Numbered from the stretch's first letter, positions 25,739 through 34,666 are shown. The stretch is 41,669 bases of DNA from Ferrimicrobium sp. (GCA_022690815.1 JALCZJ010000024.1:1-41669); one strand, 5' to 3'. Numbers and translations are program-made. The notes: a model not told the origin generated them from the sequence alone.

Positions 25739-27535
25739 TTAGGATGCGTCGGTAAGCTCGCGCAGGTGGAAGTCATCGCGCGTGCGGACCCACGACGCTG
25801 GCGGCGGATCTAGGCGCTGGCCTAGGGCGCGCAACAGGTCTGCAAAATTGGGCGTGCCTAAACCAGTCGCCAGGCTGTAGCTGCCCGTAGCCCGAAAGTC
25901 ACCGGGGTGCAGATGCCGAAAGTCGTTCCCCCCTTGTCGTACCGGGTGAAAGACTTGACCGTCGGCATCGAGTCGATAGAGCCATGGGTTCAGAAGGCCA
26001 AGGCGAGTCCCAACCGCAGACTCTACGTCAGCCACCCCAGCGGCAAAAACCGAGGCGGCCAGACTCGTTCCGCCCAACAAGGACCATCCGGTCTCGGGTA
26101 CATCAATCCTTGCACCCACAGCGATCATCGCGACATCTGGTACCAGCCGGCAGCCACCCTTGAATCGACAGAGTCTGCCTACTTGACGTCGAAGCTCGCC
26201 TTTAACCTGGTGCTGGTACGGTGGTGCGCCGAAGAAGCTAGAGACACCGCCGCCGCTTGCGCCCGCATAGATCGCGCTATTGTATACCGCTGGGCGAGCG
26301 TCAGGTCCAAGCGGGGTCACAAACTGCTCCCCACCGACTGCGGTCACCAAGGGTTGTGAGGCTGGATCATCAACAGCAAGACGATCACCCCCATCGGTGG
26401 CGAGACAGTCTGAAGAGCCGTCATCACCACTGGCGGCGATAACCGTCTGGCCCTGTACGGCAGCTTGCGCAAAGGCAATCTGCTCGATCTGTAGCTGTTG
26501 GGCCGGGGTATCGGCCTCACACGAGCCCCAGGTCGTCAATAAGACGCTCGCCTGGTCTTGGGACACCATGCGCAGATACAGGGCATCGGCGTCACCAGAA
26601 CTTGCGGTGTACACGATCAGATGAACTCCTGGAGCGTCGCTGAGGAGCGTCTCGATATCGAGTGCCGCCTCCTCGAGGTGTCGATGGCTGGTGTTGGTGG
26701 ATCCGCCGTTGACACGCTGCACCCGAAGGTGTACCCCGACGGCGAGACAGTGGGCATAGGTCTCTATGCTTCGCCCAAGCGGGGTTGTTCTTGCGGTGTC
26801 AACATCGGCAAACTCGGCGATCCCCACCGTCACCGGACGCGCTCGATCAAAGCGAGGAAGATGGTAGTAACGGGCAACGGAGGCCGGAGAATACCCAAGA
26901 TGAGAGCTATTGGCGTGCAGAAGATCACTACACGATGATCGAACATTGGTCCCCACCACCTTTGGGGTGACCGGGAAATAGCCATTGGCAAAGAGGCCGG
27001 TAACGCCCGCGATTTCATCACGCAATGCGTGTGGAAGCTTCGGATAACGGTCAGCCACCACCACCAAGCGCCCGTTCGAGAGTCGCGCCACATCGAAGTG
27101 GACGCCAAGCGCACTCGAGGCCTGGGCCACCGTGCCCGAGACTGGCAGCACCAACCCGCCTGGCCAACGCGCAGCGGTGCTCAAGCCAAAGTCTTGAAAA
27201 TAGTCAGTAACGAGGTCGACCGTTGCCGGGGGAGGTGCCCAGCGAAGTCCAAACTGCGCTGGCGAGAGATACGTTCCGGGGCGCGCCCCAGCGCGGGCGA
27301 ATGCGCTCGCTACCAGCGCCGCCTCATCACGAGGTTTGAGCACAACCTCAAAGGTGATCCTCATGGTCGCTGGCGCGACATGGTTGCTCGCCAAGCTCAA
27401 TCGCCCCAGTGGATGGGACACAGTCGCTCCCGTTTGGGCCACCGTCATCGAGACCACCAACAGGGCGACGACCACCAGCGTCGCTAGGGGCAATCGGCTC
27501 CAATCTGCCTGATGCTCTCCTCTTGATGCTCCCAC
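25739..27535 (-). CDS. Sedolisin (S53, pro-kumamolisin family) secreted acid serine-carboxyl peptidase
   Basis: 598 residues. Signal/anchor helix LPLATLVVVALLVVSMTVA, then a pro-domain (residues about 50-200: TFEVVLKPRDEAAL, LSPAQFGLRW, VHFDVARL) and the catalytic domain. Catalytic residues: Glu288 or Glu289 and Asp293 in EEAALDIETL, the oxyanion Asp in SGDDGSSDC, and Ser491 in LGGTSLAAS. The C-terminal calcium-site region is the segment around YSLATGLGTPN. Sedolisins are active at low pH, fitting an acidophile. GTG start at 27535 with AAGG four bases upstream. It sits 23 bases before cobI on the same strand; no functional link to cobalamin is evident. Confidence 0.9.
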   Translation of the reverse strand: MGASRGEHQADWSRLPLATLVVVALLVVSMTVAQTGATVSHPLGRLSLASNHVAPATMRITFEVVLKPRDEAALVASAFARAGARPGTYLSPAQFGLRWAPPPATVDLVTDYFQDFGLSTAARWPGGLVLPVSGTVAQASSALGVHFDVARLSNGRLVVVADRYPKLPHALRDEIAGVTGLFANGYFPVTPKVVGTNVRSSCSDLLHANSSHLGYSPASVARYYHLPRFDRARPVTVGIAEFADVDTARTTPLGRSIETYAHCLAVGVHLRVQRVNGGSTNTSHRHLEEAALDIETLLSDAPGVHLIVYTASSGDADALYLRMVSQDQASVLLTTWGSCEADTPAQQLQIEQIAFAQAAVQGQTVIAASGDDGSSDCLATDGGDRLAVDDPASQPLVTAVGGEQFVTPLGPDARPAVYNSAIYAGASGGGVSSFFGAPPYQHQVKGELRRQVGRLCRFKGGCRLVPDVAMIAVGARIDVPETGWSLLGGTSLAASVFAAGVADVESAVGTRLGLLNPWLYRLDADGQVFHPVRQGGNDFRHLHPGDFRATGSYSLATGLGTPNFADLLRALGQRLDPPPASWVRTRDDFHLRELTDAS

Positions 27536-27621
27536 GTTGCCTTACCCACTTGCTCTTACTCATCCACCGCAGTTGCTGATCTGTCAGGCCTGCGCCTTAG
27601 ACTACTCACCAAGGAGGCGTC

Positions 27622-29073
27622 ATGGTCTATCTTGCCGTAGCCTTAGCGTTGATTCTCGGAGTCTTGCTCGGCTACGTCCTCGCCCACCGCCATGTTGGCG
27701 ATTCAGAGGCGCTACGCAACGAGTGCGCCCGACTGCGCCAGGAGCTCGACACCAAATCCGACGCCCTCGCCGAAGCCCAGCAGGATCGCGCACGCCTCGA
27801 AGAGCGCGTGAACGCCGCCCACGTCGTCCAAGAGGAACTCGATCGGGCAATCGAACATGCCCATGGCTTGCTAGAAGCCAAGGTGTCGACCACCATGAAA
27901 AGCTACACCGACGAACTCGCAACTCGTGCAGAACAAGCGTTTTCAGCCACCGCTAAAACCTCCTTCGACACCGTCGTCAAGCCGGTCGACGAAGAACTCA
28001 AACGCCTCAACTTGGAGTTGCGCGACCTCCAAGACAATCGACGGCAGCAATTTGGTGCCCTCGACAAGTCGCTTGTCGACCTCATGACCATCCATCTTCC
28101 CCAATTGCGTCAGCAGACCGAGAGCCTCGTCAAGGCCTTACGCCAACCAGCCGTGCGGGGAGGATGGGGTGAGGTTCAGCTCCGCCGAGTCATCGAACTC
28201 GCCGGGATGACCAGATACTGCGACTTCGAAGAGCAGCCGACGTTCACAGACGATACTGGACGCAGCCGACCGGATGTGATCGTCCGCCTCCCTGGCAATC
28301 GGTGTATCGCCATCGATGCCAAAGCCCCCCTCGACGCCTTCCTCCGCATGACTGAGGCCGAGACCGACGAGGAGCGGATCAGCCTCCGCGCCGAGCACGC
28401 CCACCAGCTCGAGGTCATGGTTCGCGATCTCGCTTCCCGTCGCTACGCCGAGCGGCTGGATAACAGCCTGGACTTCGTCGTCCTCTTTCTCCCAGGCGAG
28501 GCCTTCTTGAGCGCGGCGTTGGCCGCAAAACCATCGTTGCTCGAAGAGGCGTTCACACAGTCAGTTATCATCGCCTCCCCAACCACCTTGTTACCCCTCC
28601 TCAAGGCCGTGGCATTCGGCTGGCGATCAGAGGCACTCGAGCAAAACGCCGCCCAGATCGCCGCCATCGGTCACGAGCTTTACCAACGGCTCGGCGTCTT
28701 TCGAGACCACCTGGCCAAGATGGGTGGCGGCCTCGCCACCGCCGTCAAGGCCTACAACGAAGGGGTTGGGTCCTTAGAACGACGCGTCCTCCCCTCGGCC
28801 CGGCGCTTCTTGGAACACGGGGTCGATGGCAGGGATGGTGAGCTCGATGAGCTCGATCTCGTCAATGAATCACTCCGCATGACTGAGTCACCCCGAACGA
28901 CTGAGTCACCCCGAACGACTAGGACCCTCCAGACGGCTGAGCACTCGACGGCACCTCGCGCCCATACTACGACAGATGTCGGCGCCCCGAGTGTCTCCGA
29001 GATCGCCGCTGACGCCCAGCGGCTCGATGCGGGCCTCTTAGAGGAGGCGCCTCCGACAGGCGATGATGCATAG
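27622..29073 (+). CDS. rmuC: DNA recombination protein RmuC
   Basis: 483 residues, ATG start with AAGGAGG four bases upstream. An N-terminal membrane helix (VYLAVALALILGVLLGYVL) is followed by a long coiled coil (residues about 28-150) and the RmuC nuclease-like domain: RQPAVRGGWGEVQLRRVIEL, RPDVIVRLPGNRCIAIDAKAP, FLPGEAFLSAAL. RmuC limits inversions and rearrangements at repeats in E. coli and is related to restriction-endonuclease folds. The C-terminal 70 residues are low complexity; two 18-bp repeats at 28881-28916 encode a repeated TESPRT. Stands alone, divergent from the sedolisin gene. Confidence 0.94.
   Translation: MVYLAVALALILGVLLGYVLAHRHVGDSEALRNECARLRQELDTKSDALAEAQQDRARLEERVNAAHVVQEELDRAIEHAHGLLEAKVSTTMKSYTDELATRAEQAFSATAKTSFDTVVKPVDEELKRLNLELRDLQDNRRQQFGALDKSLVDLMTIHLPQLRQQTESLVKALRQPAVRGGWGEVQLRRVIELAGMTRYCDFEEQPTFTDDTGRSRPDVIVRLPGNRCIAIDAKAPLDAFLRMTEAETDEERISLRAEHAHQLEVMVRDLASRRYAERLDNSLDFVVLFLPGEAFLSAALAAKPSLLEEAFTQSVIIASPTTLLPLLKAVAFGWRSEALEQNAAQIAAIGHELYQRLGVFRDHLAKMGGGLATAVKAYNEGVGSLERRVLPSARRFLEHGVDGRDGELDELDLVNESLRMTESPRTTESPRTTRTLQTAEHSTAPRAHTTTDVGAPSVSEIAADAQRLDAGLLEEAPPTGDDA
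28881..28916 (+). repeat. 18-bp tandem repeat in rmuC
   Basis: GACTGAGTCACCCCGAAC twice in a row, in frame, encoding a repeated TESPRT in the low-complexity C-terminus of RmuC. Length changes in units of 18 would keep the frame. Confidence 0.9.
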
Positions 29074-29218
29074 CGCCTCGGTCGATGGATATGACCGATC
29101 GAGTCCTATCGTCTCATCCTTTGGACAATGATGCGACCGGTGCCCCTGACGCCAGCAAGCCCTGTTCTTTTGTGCCAGCTGTTCGTCCCGGTCTCTTGTG
29201 TCAGGCGACGGCCAACGC

Positions 29219-29224
29219 TAGAGT
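29219..29224 (+). promoter_or_regulatory. Putative -10 element for leaderless DUF962 mRNA
   Basis: TAGAGT at -12 to -7 of the ATG at 29231; TTGTGT lies 17 bases further upstream as a possible -35. No ribosome site precedes the ATG. Confidence 0.5.
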
Positions 29225-29230
29225 AGGGAT

Positions 29231-29548
29231 ATGGACGACGAATTCTGGCTACGGTACCTGCGGGCTCACTCACTACGCTCAACGCGCACACTCCATTACC
29301 TAGGATCGCTCCTGGCAATCTACACGATCGTTCGCGCTCGTCGCTTACGTGACCTTCTCCTGACACCCGTGGCTGGCTACATCCCGGCCTGGTTTGCACA
29401 CCTCGTCTTTGAGCGTAACCGCCCAGAGACCTTCTCTCACCCCGTCGCATCGCTGCTAGCCGATTATCGGATGCTTTCGCTTGCGCTCACGGGTCGTCTT
29501 GGCCCCCACCTAGCACGCGCATTCGGGAACCCCCCCGCCGACGTGTGA
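29231..29548 (+). CDS. DUF962/Mpo1-like membrane protein
   Basis: 105 residues. The pattern FWLRYLRAHS, RTLHYLG, GYIPAWFAHLVFERNRPETF and SHPVASLLADYRM matches the DUF962 family, with histidines 13, 22, 57 and 70 as the likely metal ligands. Yeast Mpo1 of this family is an Fe(II)-dependent dioxygenase acting on 2-hydroxy fatty acids; bacterial function is not established. Two weak hydrophobic segments suggest membrane association. The stop overlaps the GTG of the next gene (GTGA), so it forms a two-gene operon with the MFS transporter. Confidence 0.8.
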   Translation: MDDEFWLRYLRAHSLRSTRTLHYLGSLLAIYTIVRARRLRDLLLTPVAGYIPAWFAHLVFERNRPETFSHPVASLLADYRMLSLALTGRLGPHLARAFGNPPADV

Positions 29549-30777
29549 GCGAGCACCCACCCAATCATCCGGGCAACCCGCAACCCAAGGAGCCCAAGCG
29601 ACTCGGCAATGAGCTCATCAATCGAGATCTCCTGGTGTCGGTCTTGGCGACAAGCATGGCGTCGATTCCGGCCTTTCTGGTCGGCGCACTGGCCGTCGAG
29701 ATGCGCCAATCGTTCCCGATTACCACCACCGAGCTCGGCCTCGCAGTCACGAGCTACTACCTCGGTGCGGCGTCGTGGGCAGTGCCATCAGGTCGTGTCG
29801 CCGAGCGCTTTGGAGGGGTTCGGGTCCTCAAGTTGACACCCATCATCGGGAGCATCTTGCTCGCAGGCATCGCCCTCGTAACCTCCTCGTGGTGGACGGT
29901 AACCCTGCTCCTCTTTCCCTGCGGCATGGTCAGCGCTGCCACCGCGACGGCCTCGAATCTGTTCCTCGCTCGGCGCGGCACCCCCGGACGACAGGGTGCC
30001 ACTTTTGGCATCAAGCAGGCTGCCGTCCCGTTCGCATCACTGCTCGGAGGGCTCGCGGTGCCAGCGCTCGCGCTCACCGTCGGGTGGCGATGGGCCTTCG
30101 GACTCGCGGCGATTCTATCCATCGCAACCGCCATCCTGGTGCCGCGGCCGACCCAGCCACGGGCGATTGGGCGACTTAATCATGGGCAGACGCTACCTCG
30201 CATCGACAAGGTTCCCATCGTCTTGCTTGCTACCGGCATTGGGCTCGGCGTGTTGAGCGCCTCTGGCATGGCGGCCTTTCTGGTCTCTGGCGCCGTGCAT
30301 GCCCACATCGCAAAGGGTACGGCCGGCCTCATTGCCGCCAGCGCGGGAGCCGCGACGGTGATCGTTCGAATCGCCAGCGGCTTCCTGGCGGATCGCCGAC
30401 GCTCTTCACACTTCTCAGTGATTGCTACCATGATGATCATCGGAGCCGCCGGCTATGCGGTCCTCGCGATCGGGCAAAATCTCGAACTGGGTGCGTTGAT
30501 CCTTCCGGGGGCGGTAATCGCGCTGGGGATCGGTTGGGGTTGGAATGGACTCTTTAACTTTGCCGTGATCGAAAAACACCGTGCCACCCCTGCCAGGGCG
30601 ACCGGTATGACCCAGCTCGGGGGTCGACTGGGGGGCATGCTTGGACCCACCATCATCGGCGTATTGATCAACCACTTCAGTTACAGCGCAGGGTGGGTGT
30701 TTGCAGCCATAAGCTGTGCGATGGCCGCCGTCGCGGTGGTGCTTGGAGACCGGTTGCTCACACAACGGGCCACCTAA
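29545..30777 (+). CDS. Major facilitator superfamily transporter
   Basis: 410 residues with about twelve hydrophobic helices after a hydrophilic, proline-rich N-terminus. The loop between helices 2 and 3 carries GRVAERFGGVRVLKL, the MFS motif A; the second half has a similar FLADRRRSSHF. Substrate cannot be told; the sequence has the general look of cyanate/nitrate-like or sugar-phosphate-like small-molecule carriers. The GTG start overlaps the stop of the DUF962 gene by four bases, so the two are translated together. Ends before a bidirectional hairpin at 30825-30861. Confidence 0.85.
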   Translation: MSEHPPNHPGNPQPKEPKRLGNELINRDLLVSVLATSMASIPAFLVGALAVEMRQSFPITTTELGLAVTSYYLGAASWAVPSGRVAERFGGVRVLKLTPIIGSILLAGIALVTSSWWTVTLLLFPCGMVSAATATASNLFLARRGTPGRQGATFGIKQAAVPFASLLGGLAVPALALTVGWRWAFGLAAILSIATAILVPRPTQPRAIGRLNHGQTLPRIDKVPIVLLATGIGLGVLSASGMAAFLVSGAVHAHIAKGTAGLIAASAGAATVIVRIASGFLADRRRSSHFSVIATMMIIGAAGYAVLAIGQNLELGALILPGAVIALGIGWGWNGLFNFAVIEKHRATPARATGMTQLGGRLGGMLGPTIIGVLINHFSYSAGWVFAAISCAMAAVAVVLGDRLLTQRAT

Positions 30778-30824
30778 CCACCAACGCCACCATGCTGGAA
30801 AGGATCGATCACACCCTCCAGGTG

Positions 30825-30861
30825 CTCACACCAGCCCGCCGCACCAGGAGGCTGGTGTGAG
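30825..30861. terminator. Bidirectional terminator hairpin
   Basis: Arms CTCACACCAGCC (30825-30836) and GGCTGGTGTGAG (30850-30861) pair perfectly over 12 bp with a 13-base loop. It sits between two convergent genes, 48 bases after the MFS stop and 14 bases after the reductase stop, as expected for a shared terminator. Confidence 0.75.
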
Positions 30862-30874
30862 TGTCAGGTAACCA

Positions 30875-31729
30875 CTACGAGGCCAGCGCGTCCAAACGGG
30901 CGAGCTGTTCATCTGAGAGCACGATGGCCGCGGCCTTGATATTCTCCTCGACGTGGGCGACACTGGAGGTTCCTGGGATCGGGAGCATGACCGGAGACTT
31001 CGCCAGCAGCCATGCCAGCGCAACCTGTGCAGGCGTCGCTCCAACCTCACGTGCGACCTCTCCGAGTGCCCCATCGCCACTGGCGAGTGCGCCCGTCTGG
31101 ATCGGGAACCAGGGGATGAAGCCAATGCCTTCCGATGCGCAGTAGTCAAGAACTGCCTCTGATTGACGGTTTGCGACGTTGTACAGGTTCTGCACCGAAT
31201 CGATGGTGGCATACGACTGAGCCTCACGCACAACATCGACATCAACCTCCGAGAGGCCGATACGATCGACCTTACCCTCGGCTTGCAGCTCACTGAGCAC
31301 GCCGATCTGCTCGGCCAATGGCACCTCGGGATCGACACGATGGAGCTGGAAGAGGTCAAGGCGCTCGACACGAAGCCTGCGAAGGCTCATCTCAGCCTCT
31401 TGACGCAGATACGCCGGGCGGCCAACCGGCACCCAAACACCGGGGCCTGTCCGGACCAATCCGGCCTTGGTGGCAATCACCAAGCCAGCCGGATACGGAT
31501 ACAGGGCCTCGCTGATGAGTTCTTCACTGATGTAGGGGCCATAGGAGTCCGCGGTGTCAATGAGGGTAACCCCGAGCTCTACCGCGCGTCGAAGAACCGC
31601 CTTCGCGCCTTCGGGATCAGCAGGCGGGCCCCAAACACCGGGGCCTGTAATCTGCATTGCGCCATACCCGAGGCGGCCAACTCGCAGCGACCCACCAATC
31701 GAAAATGCACCACCAAGATAGTCTGTCAT
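30875..31729 (-). CDS. Aldo/keto reductase
   Basis: 284 residues from the ATG at 31729, which has TGAGG five bases upstream; an in-frame ATG at 31744, the last unit of an ATGAG repeat, would add five residues. A TIM-barrel NADPH-dependent oxidoreductase: [15 protein letters not shown], the catalytic tetrad Asp58, Tyr63 (DTADSYG), Lys88 (ATKAG) and His130 (LHRVDP), and the cofactor segment [15 protein letters not shown]. The substrate is unknown; many relatives in actinobacteria are annotated only generally. Its translation may be affected by the repeat at its 5' end. Confidence 0.9.
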   Translation of the reverse strand: MTDYLGGAFSIGGSLRVGRLGYGAMQITGPGVWGPPADPEGAKAVLRRAVELGVTLIDTADSYGPYISEELISEALYPYPAGLVIATKAGLVRTGPGVWVPVGRPAYLRQEAEMSLRRLRVERLDLFQLHRVDPEVPLAEQIGVLSELQAEGKVDRIGLSEVDVDVVREAQSYATIDSVQNLYNVANRQSEAVLDYCASEGIGFIPWFPIQTGALASGDGALGEVAREVGATPAQVALAWLLAKSPVMLPIPGTSSVAHVEENIKAAAIVLSDEQLARLDALAS

Positions 31730-31740
31730 CGATACCTCAC

Positions 31741-31779
31741 TCATCTCATCTCATCTCATCTCATCTCATCTCATCTCAT
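31741..31779 (-). repeat. Pentanucleotide repeat (ATGAG)n at the reductase start
   Basis: On the plus strand seven TCATC units plus TCAT without interruption. On the coding (minus) strand this gives eight ATG codons five bases apart. All but the last read ATG-AGA-TGA, a Met-Arg-stop unit whose stop overlaps the next ATG as ATGA; the last (31744) opens into the reductase frame. Such tracts are prone to slippage. Confidence 0.9.
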
Positions 31780-32108
31780 TGCTTTGCTTCGCTCACCCGG
31801 GCGTGGTACGCCAATCTTCGGGGCGACTATTTGCATTAACAACCATTAGCCTAGCCGCATCAGCCGCTGTGCTGGGTGTGAGACTAGTTCTCGATCGCAG
31901 GTCCTCTTATGACCGACGCCTCCTCCGAGGTCACCGATCACTCGCCCGATCAGCAGTTGCCGATCGACACCTAACACCACGAAGCAGGGTCGCGTGGGCC
32001 ACGTCGTAGGTCCAAGTGCGATCCAAGATGTATCGATTTGGGAAAGCCGGCGATGCTCCTCGACGATGAGGACCAGTGCCATTGGCTGCTCGTTTGGCTT
32101 TGTAAGCC
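31780..32108. other. Unassigned stretch, possible IS debris
   Basis: No recognisable gene. Minus-strand frames (31846-32112) continue from the transposase fragment but do not match an IS3 orfB that I can recognise. The region probably also holds the promoter of the reductase. Confidence 0.4.
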
Positions 32109-32270
32109 TCAAACATCTAGTTGGACAGGGTGGCTTCTCAAGATGTCTAACTCCTGGGCTACCTGCGTGAGGGATCGATTCGATAGCTCGACAAGCCTGA
32201 GGGCGTCATCTTTAACTTCGCGGTCAAACTTTCTTCGAACCGTTGTCTCTTTACCCTTGATCTCTTCCAT
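32109..32270 (-). pseudogene. IS3-family transposase OrfA, N-terminal fragment
   Basis: 53 codons beginning MEEIKGKETTVRRKFDRE, followed by VKDDALRLVELSNRSLTQVA and QELDI: the helix-turn-helix of IS3-group OrfA (HTH_Tnp_1). After ELDI the expected second half is replaced by about ten unrelated residues and a stop, so only the DNA-binding N-terminus remains. No orfB with DDE residues is recognisable next to it. The putative IS end lies 42 bases upstream of the ATG. Confidence 0.8.
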
Positions 32271-32311
32271 GTCTACCGTATCTACCAGTCTCCTTGGTGT
32301 TACGGAGTGGT

Positions 32312-32336
32312 GTGTCTCGGTTTGGGGGTAGTTTCA
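32312..32336 (-). repeat. Probable terminal inverted repeat of the IS3-type remnant
   Basis: On the minus strand this reads TGAAACTACCCCCAAACC then GAGACAC, resembling the TG-starting, C-run-containing left ends of IS3-family (IS51/IS150-like) elements. It lies just upstream of the OrfA fragment. The matching right end was not found. Confidence 0.45.
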
Positions 32337-32513
32337 ATCGCCCCATGCCTGCAACGGCCAGGCTGCTTAGTCGCAATCAACCCGCATAATCGCCTTTCTC
32401 AGCGAGACCTCCAACAAGTCAACGTCACATCCAAACCCACCAAGATGACAACGAACCAAGTTTCCACCGCTGGTCCAACGTACCGATCCACCTCCACTAA
32501 CAGCTCGCCCCCT

Positions 32514-32522
32514 TGCTACACT
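32514..32522 (+). promoter_or_regulatory. Extended -10 promoter of doxX
   Basis: TGC-TACACT, a good extended -10, 42 bases before the doxX ATG. No convincing -35 hexamer is visible, as is common for extended -10 promoters. Confidence 0.45.
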
Positions 32523-32563
32523 GGTAGTAACAAACAAGCAACACGACGAAGGGACAACCTCAA

Positions 32564-32938
32564 ATGGGGCAACGAACAACAAAACTGTGTCTGCAACTTG
32601 GACGAGCGATGGTCGCCTCTCCTCTTATCTATGGTGGGCTCGGTGCGGTGCGCGAGCCAGGTATGCGTCACAAAGCATTGGAGCGATCGGGTCTACCGGC
32701 GAGCCAGGAGCTTGTTCGTTTGAACGGTGCCGTCATGGTCGTCGGTGGTGTTGCCCTCGCCCTTGGCATCAAACCAAAGCTCGCAGCCCTTGGACTTGCC
32801 GGGTCAATCACCGCCACCACCCTGGTTGGACACCCTTTCTGGCGCGAAGAGGATGAAGCTGCACGCAGCAGCCAGGCCATTCAGTTCTACAAGAACACCG
32901 CAATTCTCGGTGGCCTTCTCCTCGAAATCACCAGGTAA
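32564..32938 (+). CDS. DoxX-family membrane protein
   Basis: 124 residues with three to four hydrophobic helices. The pattern LGRAMVASPLIYGGLGAV, RLNGAVMVVGGVALALGIKPKLAAL, HPFWRE and QAIQFYKNTAILGGLLLE fits the DoxX family. GAAGGG precedes the ATG. DoxX proteins are small membrane proteins implicated in redox or thiosulfate:quinone reactions in some organisms; the actinobacterial members are mostly linked to oxidative stress handling. No operon partner: the next gene downstream is a pseudogene. Confidence 0.88.
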   Translation: MGQRTTKLCLQLGRAMVASPLIYGGLGAVREPGMRHKALERSGLPASQELVRLNGAVMVVGGVALALGIKPKLAALGLAGSITATTLVGHPFWREEDEAARSSQAIQFYKNTAILGGLLLEITR

Positions 32939-33077
32939 TCGCTAAAGACTCCGTCGTAGATCAAGCCCAATCGATAAATCCCAATTAATCAAGCTGGGCG
33001 ATGCCACATCACATCACGAGGCACCGACGATGGTCAGCACTAATGTTGGCCACCATAGCAGCCGAACGTGAGAGCGA

Positions 33078-33930
33078 ATGAGTAACCCGCAGGAGACGTC
33101 ATTCGACCCCAAGCCAATACGCGACCATTAACCCAGGCGGCGCTCTTCTTGGTCGTCAGGGTCGAAGACCAAGGCGACAGTTTTCGCACCCTGCTCGGCA
33201 GTATCGATGGCTTGACCAAAGCGGTCGGGTTTCGTTATCCCAACACACGGCTCAGCTGCGTCATCGGCATCGGCTCCTTCCTCTGGGACCGCCTCTCCCC
33301 AGGGCATCGGCCACGACAACTCAACCCGTTCACCCTACGCAAGGGGGTGCAACGTGAGGCGGTCGCGACCTAGGGAGACCTACTCTTTTACATTCGGACG
33401 CGGAAGCTCGGCATCTGCTTTCGAGTTGGCTCGCGGCTCATATGTCAACAGTTGCATCTGACTCCGTCGTGGTCGATGAGGTACAAGGGTTTCAATACCT
33501 TGATCAGCGCGATCTCCTCGGCTTTGTTGACGGCACAGAGAATCCCGGCCCAGCGCTAGTAGATGAGGTAGCCACTATCGGTGGCGAAGAGCCCGACTTT
33601 ATCGGTGGCAGCTACGTCATGGTGCAAAAGCATCTCCATAATCTCACCGCATGGGAAGCACTCTCGACCGAAGAGCAGGAGATGGCGATAAGGCAGCGAA
33701 AACTAGATAACAACGTCGAACTGAGCGACGACGCTAAGCCGACGAACTCTCACATTGCACTCACCAATGTCGACGGAGCGAGCGACGAAGAGCTCGCCAT
33801 CTACCGCCTCAACATGCCTTTTGGCTCGCTGCGTGAGCCGGAGTATGGGACCTACTTCATCGGTTAGGCCAGGGATGTCAGCATTACCGAGCGCATGTGG
33901 ACCACTATGTTTCTTGGAGATCATCCAGGT
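33078..33930 (+). pseudogene. Dye-decolorizing (DyP-type) heme peroxidase, inactivated
   Basis: Parts of a DyP peroxidase appear in order but in three frames. Frame A from the ATG at 33078 gives MSNPQETSFDPKPI. After a shift near 33127 a second frame gives LTQAALFLVVRVEDQG, IGIGSFLWDRLSPGHRP, then an in-frame TAG at 33371-33373 followed by GDLLFYIRTRKLGICF. After another shift near 33430 a third frame gives VDEVQGFQYLDQRD, the family signature GFVDGTENPG, SHIALTN (heme-ligand histidine) and MPFGSLREPEYGTYFIG, a TAG at 33865, then ARDVSITERMWTTMFLGDHPG. At least two frameshifts and two stops, and the extreme C-terminus is lost against apbE. DyPs oxidise dyes and phenolics with hydrogen peroxide. 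Confidence 0.88.
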
Positions 33931-34666
33931 CTGAACAACCAGCGTCGATGTCCACCAGGGTCCCCGGGATGGCGTGCATGACCAGGTCAGGGGTTATGTA
34001 GCATCCACGGAATTGGCCCTGGCGGGCCATCTCGGCGAGCACCTCTGCACCTCCGGCGATCAGCGCGGTCGCGAAGGCATCCGCGAGATAGAGCGGAGCA
34101 CCCACAACGGTCGCCGCTACGGCGCTGAGCTCATCCCCAAACGGATTGACGATGTGACAACCTCGCTCGTACAGGCCAGAGGTCGCGACACCGGTTGTGC
34201 TTTGCACGACCCCACAGACCCGATCGGCCTCATTTGGATGGCGGATAGCGATGTTGACCGGATTGATTGCATGGATGGCGATATCGCCGCCAGCGTTGAC
34301 AACCGCCTCGTTGGCCCCCGCATCTACCAACAACGCCAGCGCTCGCTCACCAGCCCAACCCTTCACGAGTCCCGAAGGATCGTAGCCCCCAGGCACCGCC
34401 CAGGGATCGAAATACCCATCAGTCAGCTCTCTAGCAACCTCACAGAGCACCAACACCTCGTCAAAGTCCTCGCTGTGAACGATGCCCTCACCTCGACGAA
34501 AGCGATTTACCTCGCTGTTGACCCGATAGGTGCTAAACGTGTCGTCGATGCGCTCGAGTTCATGGGTAACCTCATCGACTAGGTCATTCCAGACAGCTAG
34601 CAGCTGCGAATCCTCGTCGACCGTCAGGGTGAAGACCGTCCCCATGGTTGCAATCTCTGCCAACAT
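33905..34666 (-). CDS. apbE: FAD:protein FMN transferase
   Basis: 253 residues from the ATG at 34666, which overlaps the stop of the FMN-binding protein gene (TGATG); AAGG lies seven bases before it. ApbE transfers FMN from FAD to a threonine or serine of a target protein outside the membrane. Signatures: MGTVFTLTV at the N-terminus, DDTFSTYRVNSEVNRF, GYDPSGLVKGWA, VNAGGDIA and TTGVATSGLYERG. Immediately downstream of its likely substrate, the SGAT-containing FMN-binding protein. No export signal is obvious, so it may act in the cytoplasm before export or have a cryptic signal. Its 3' end meets the DyP pseudogene. Confidence 0.93.
   Translation of the reverse strand: MLAEIATMGTVFTLTVDEDSQLLAVWNDLVDEVTHELERIDDTFSTYRVNSEVNRFRRGEGIVHSEDFDEVLVLCEVARELTDGYFDPWAVPGGYDPSGLVKGWAGERALALLVDAGANEAVVNAGGDIAIHAINPVNIAIRHPNEADRVCGVVQSTTGVATSGLYERGCHIVNPFGDELSAVAATVVGAPLYLADAFATALIAGGAEVLAEMARQGQFRGCYITPDLVMHAIPGTLVDIDAGCSDLDDLQET

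Noticed and set aside
27536-27621. Cobalamin riboswitch upstream of the sedolisin-cob run
   Set aside because: The divergent gap is only 86 bases and lacks the B12-box sequence; no such element was seen before cobI either.
31741-31779. CRISPR-like direct repeats
   Set aside because: Units are five bases with no spacers; a simple sequence repeat, not an array.
31846-32112. Minus-strand ORF following the OrfA fragment, considered as orfB
   Set aside because: No DDE motif or any IS3 OrfB segment could be recognised in its three frames.
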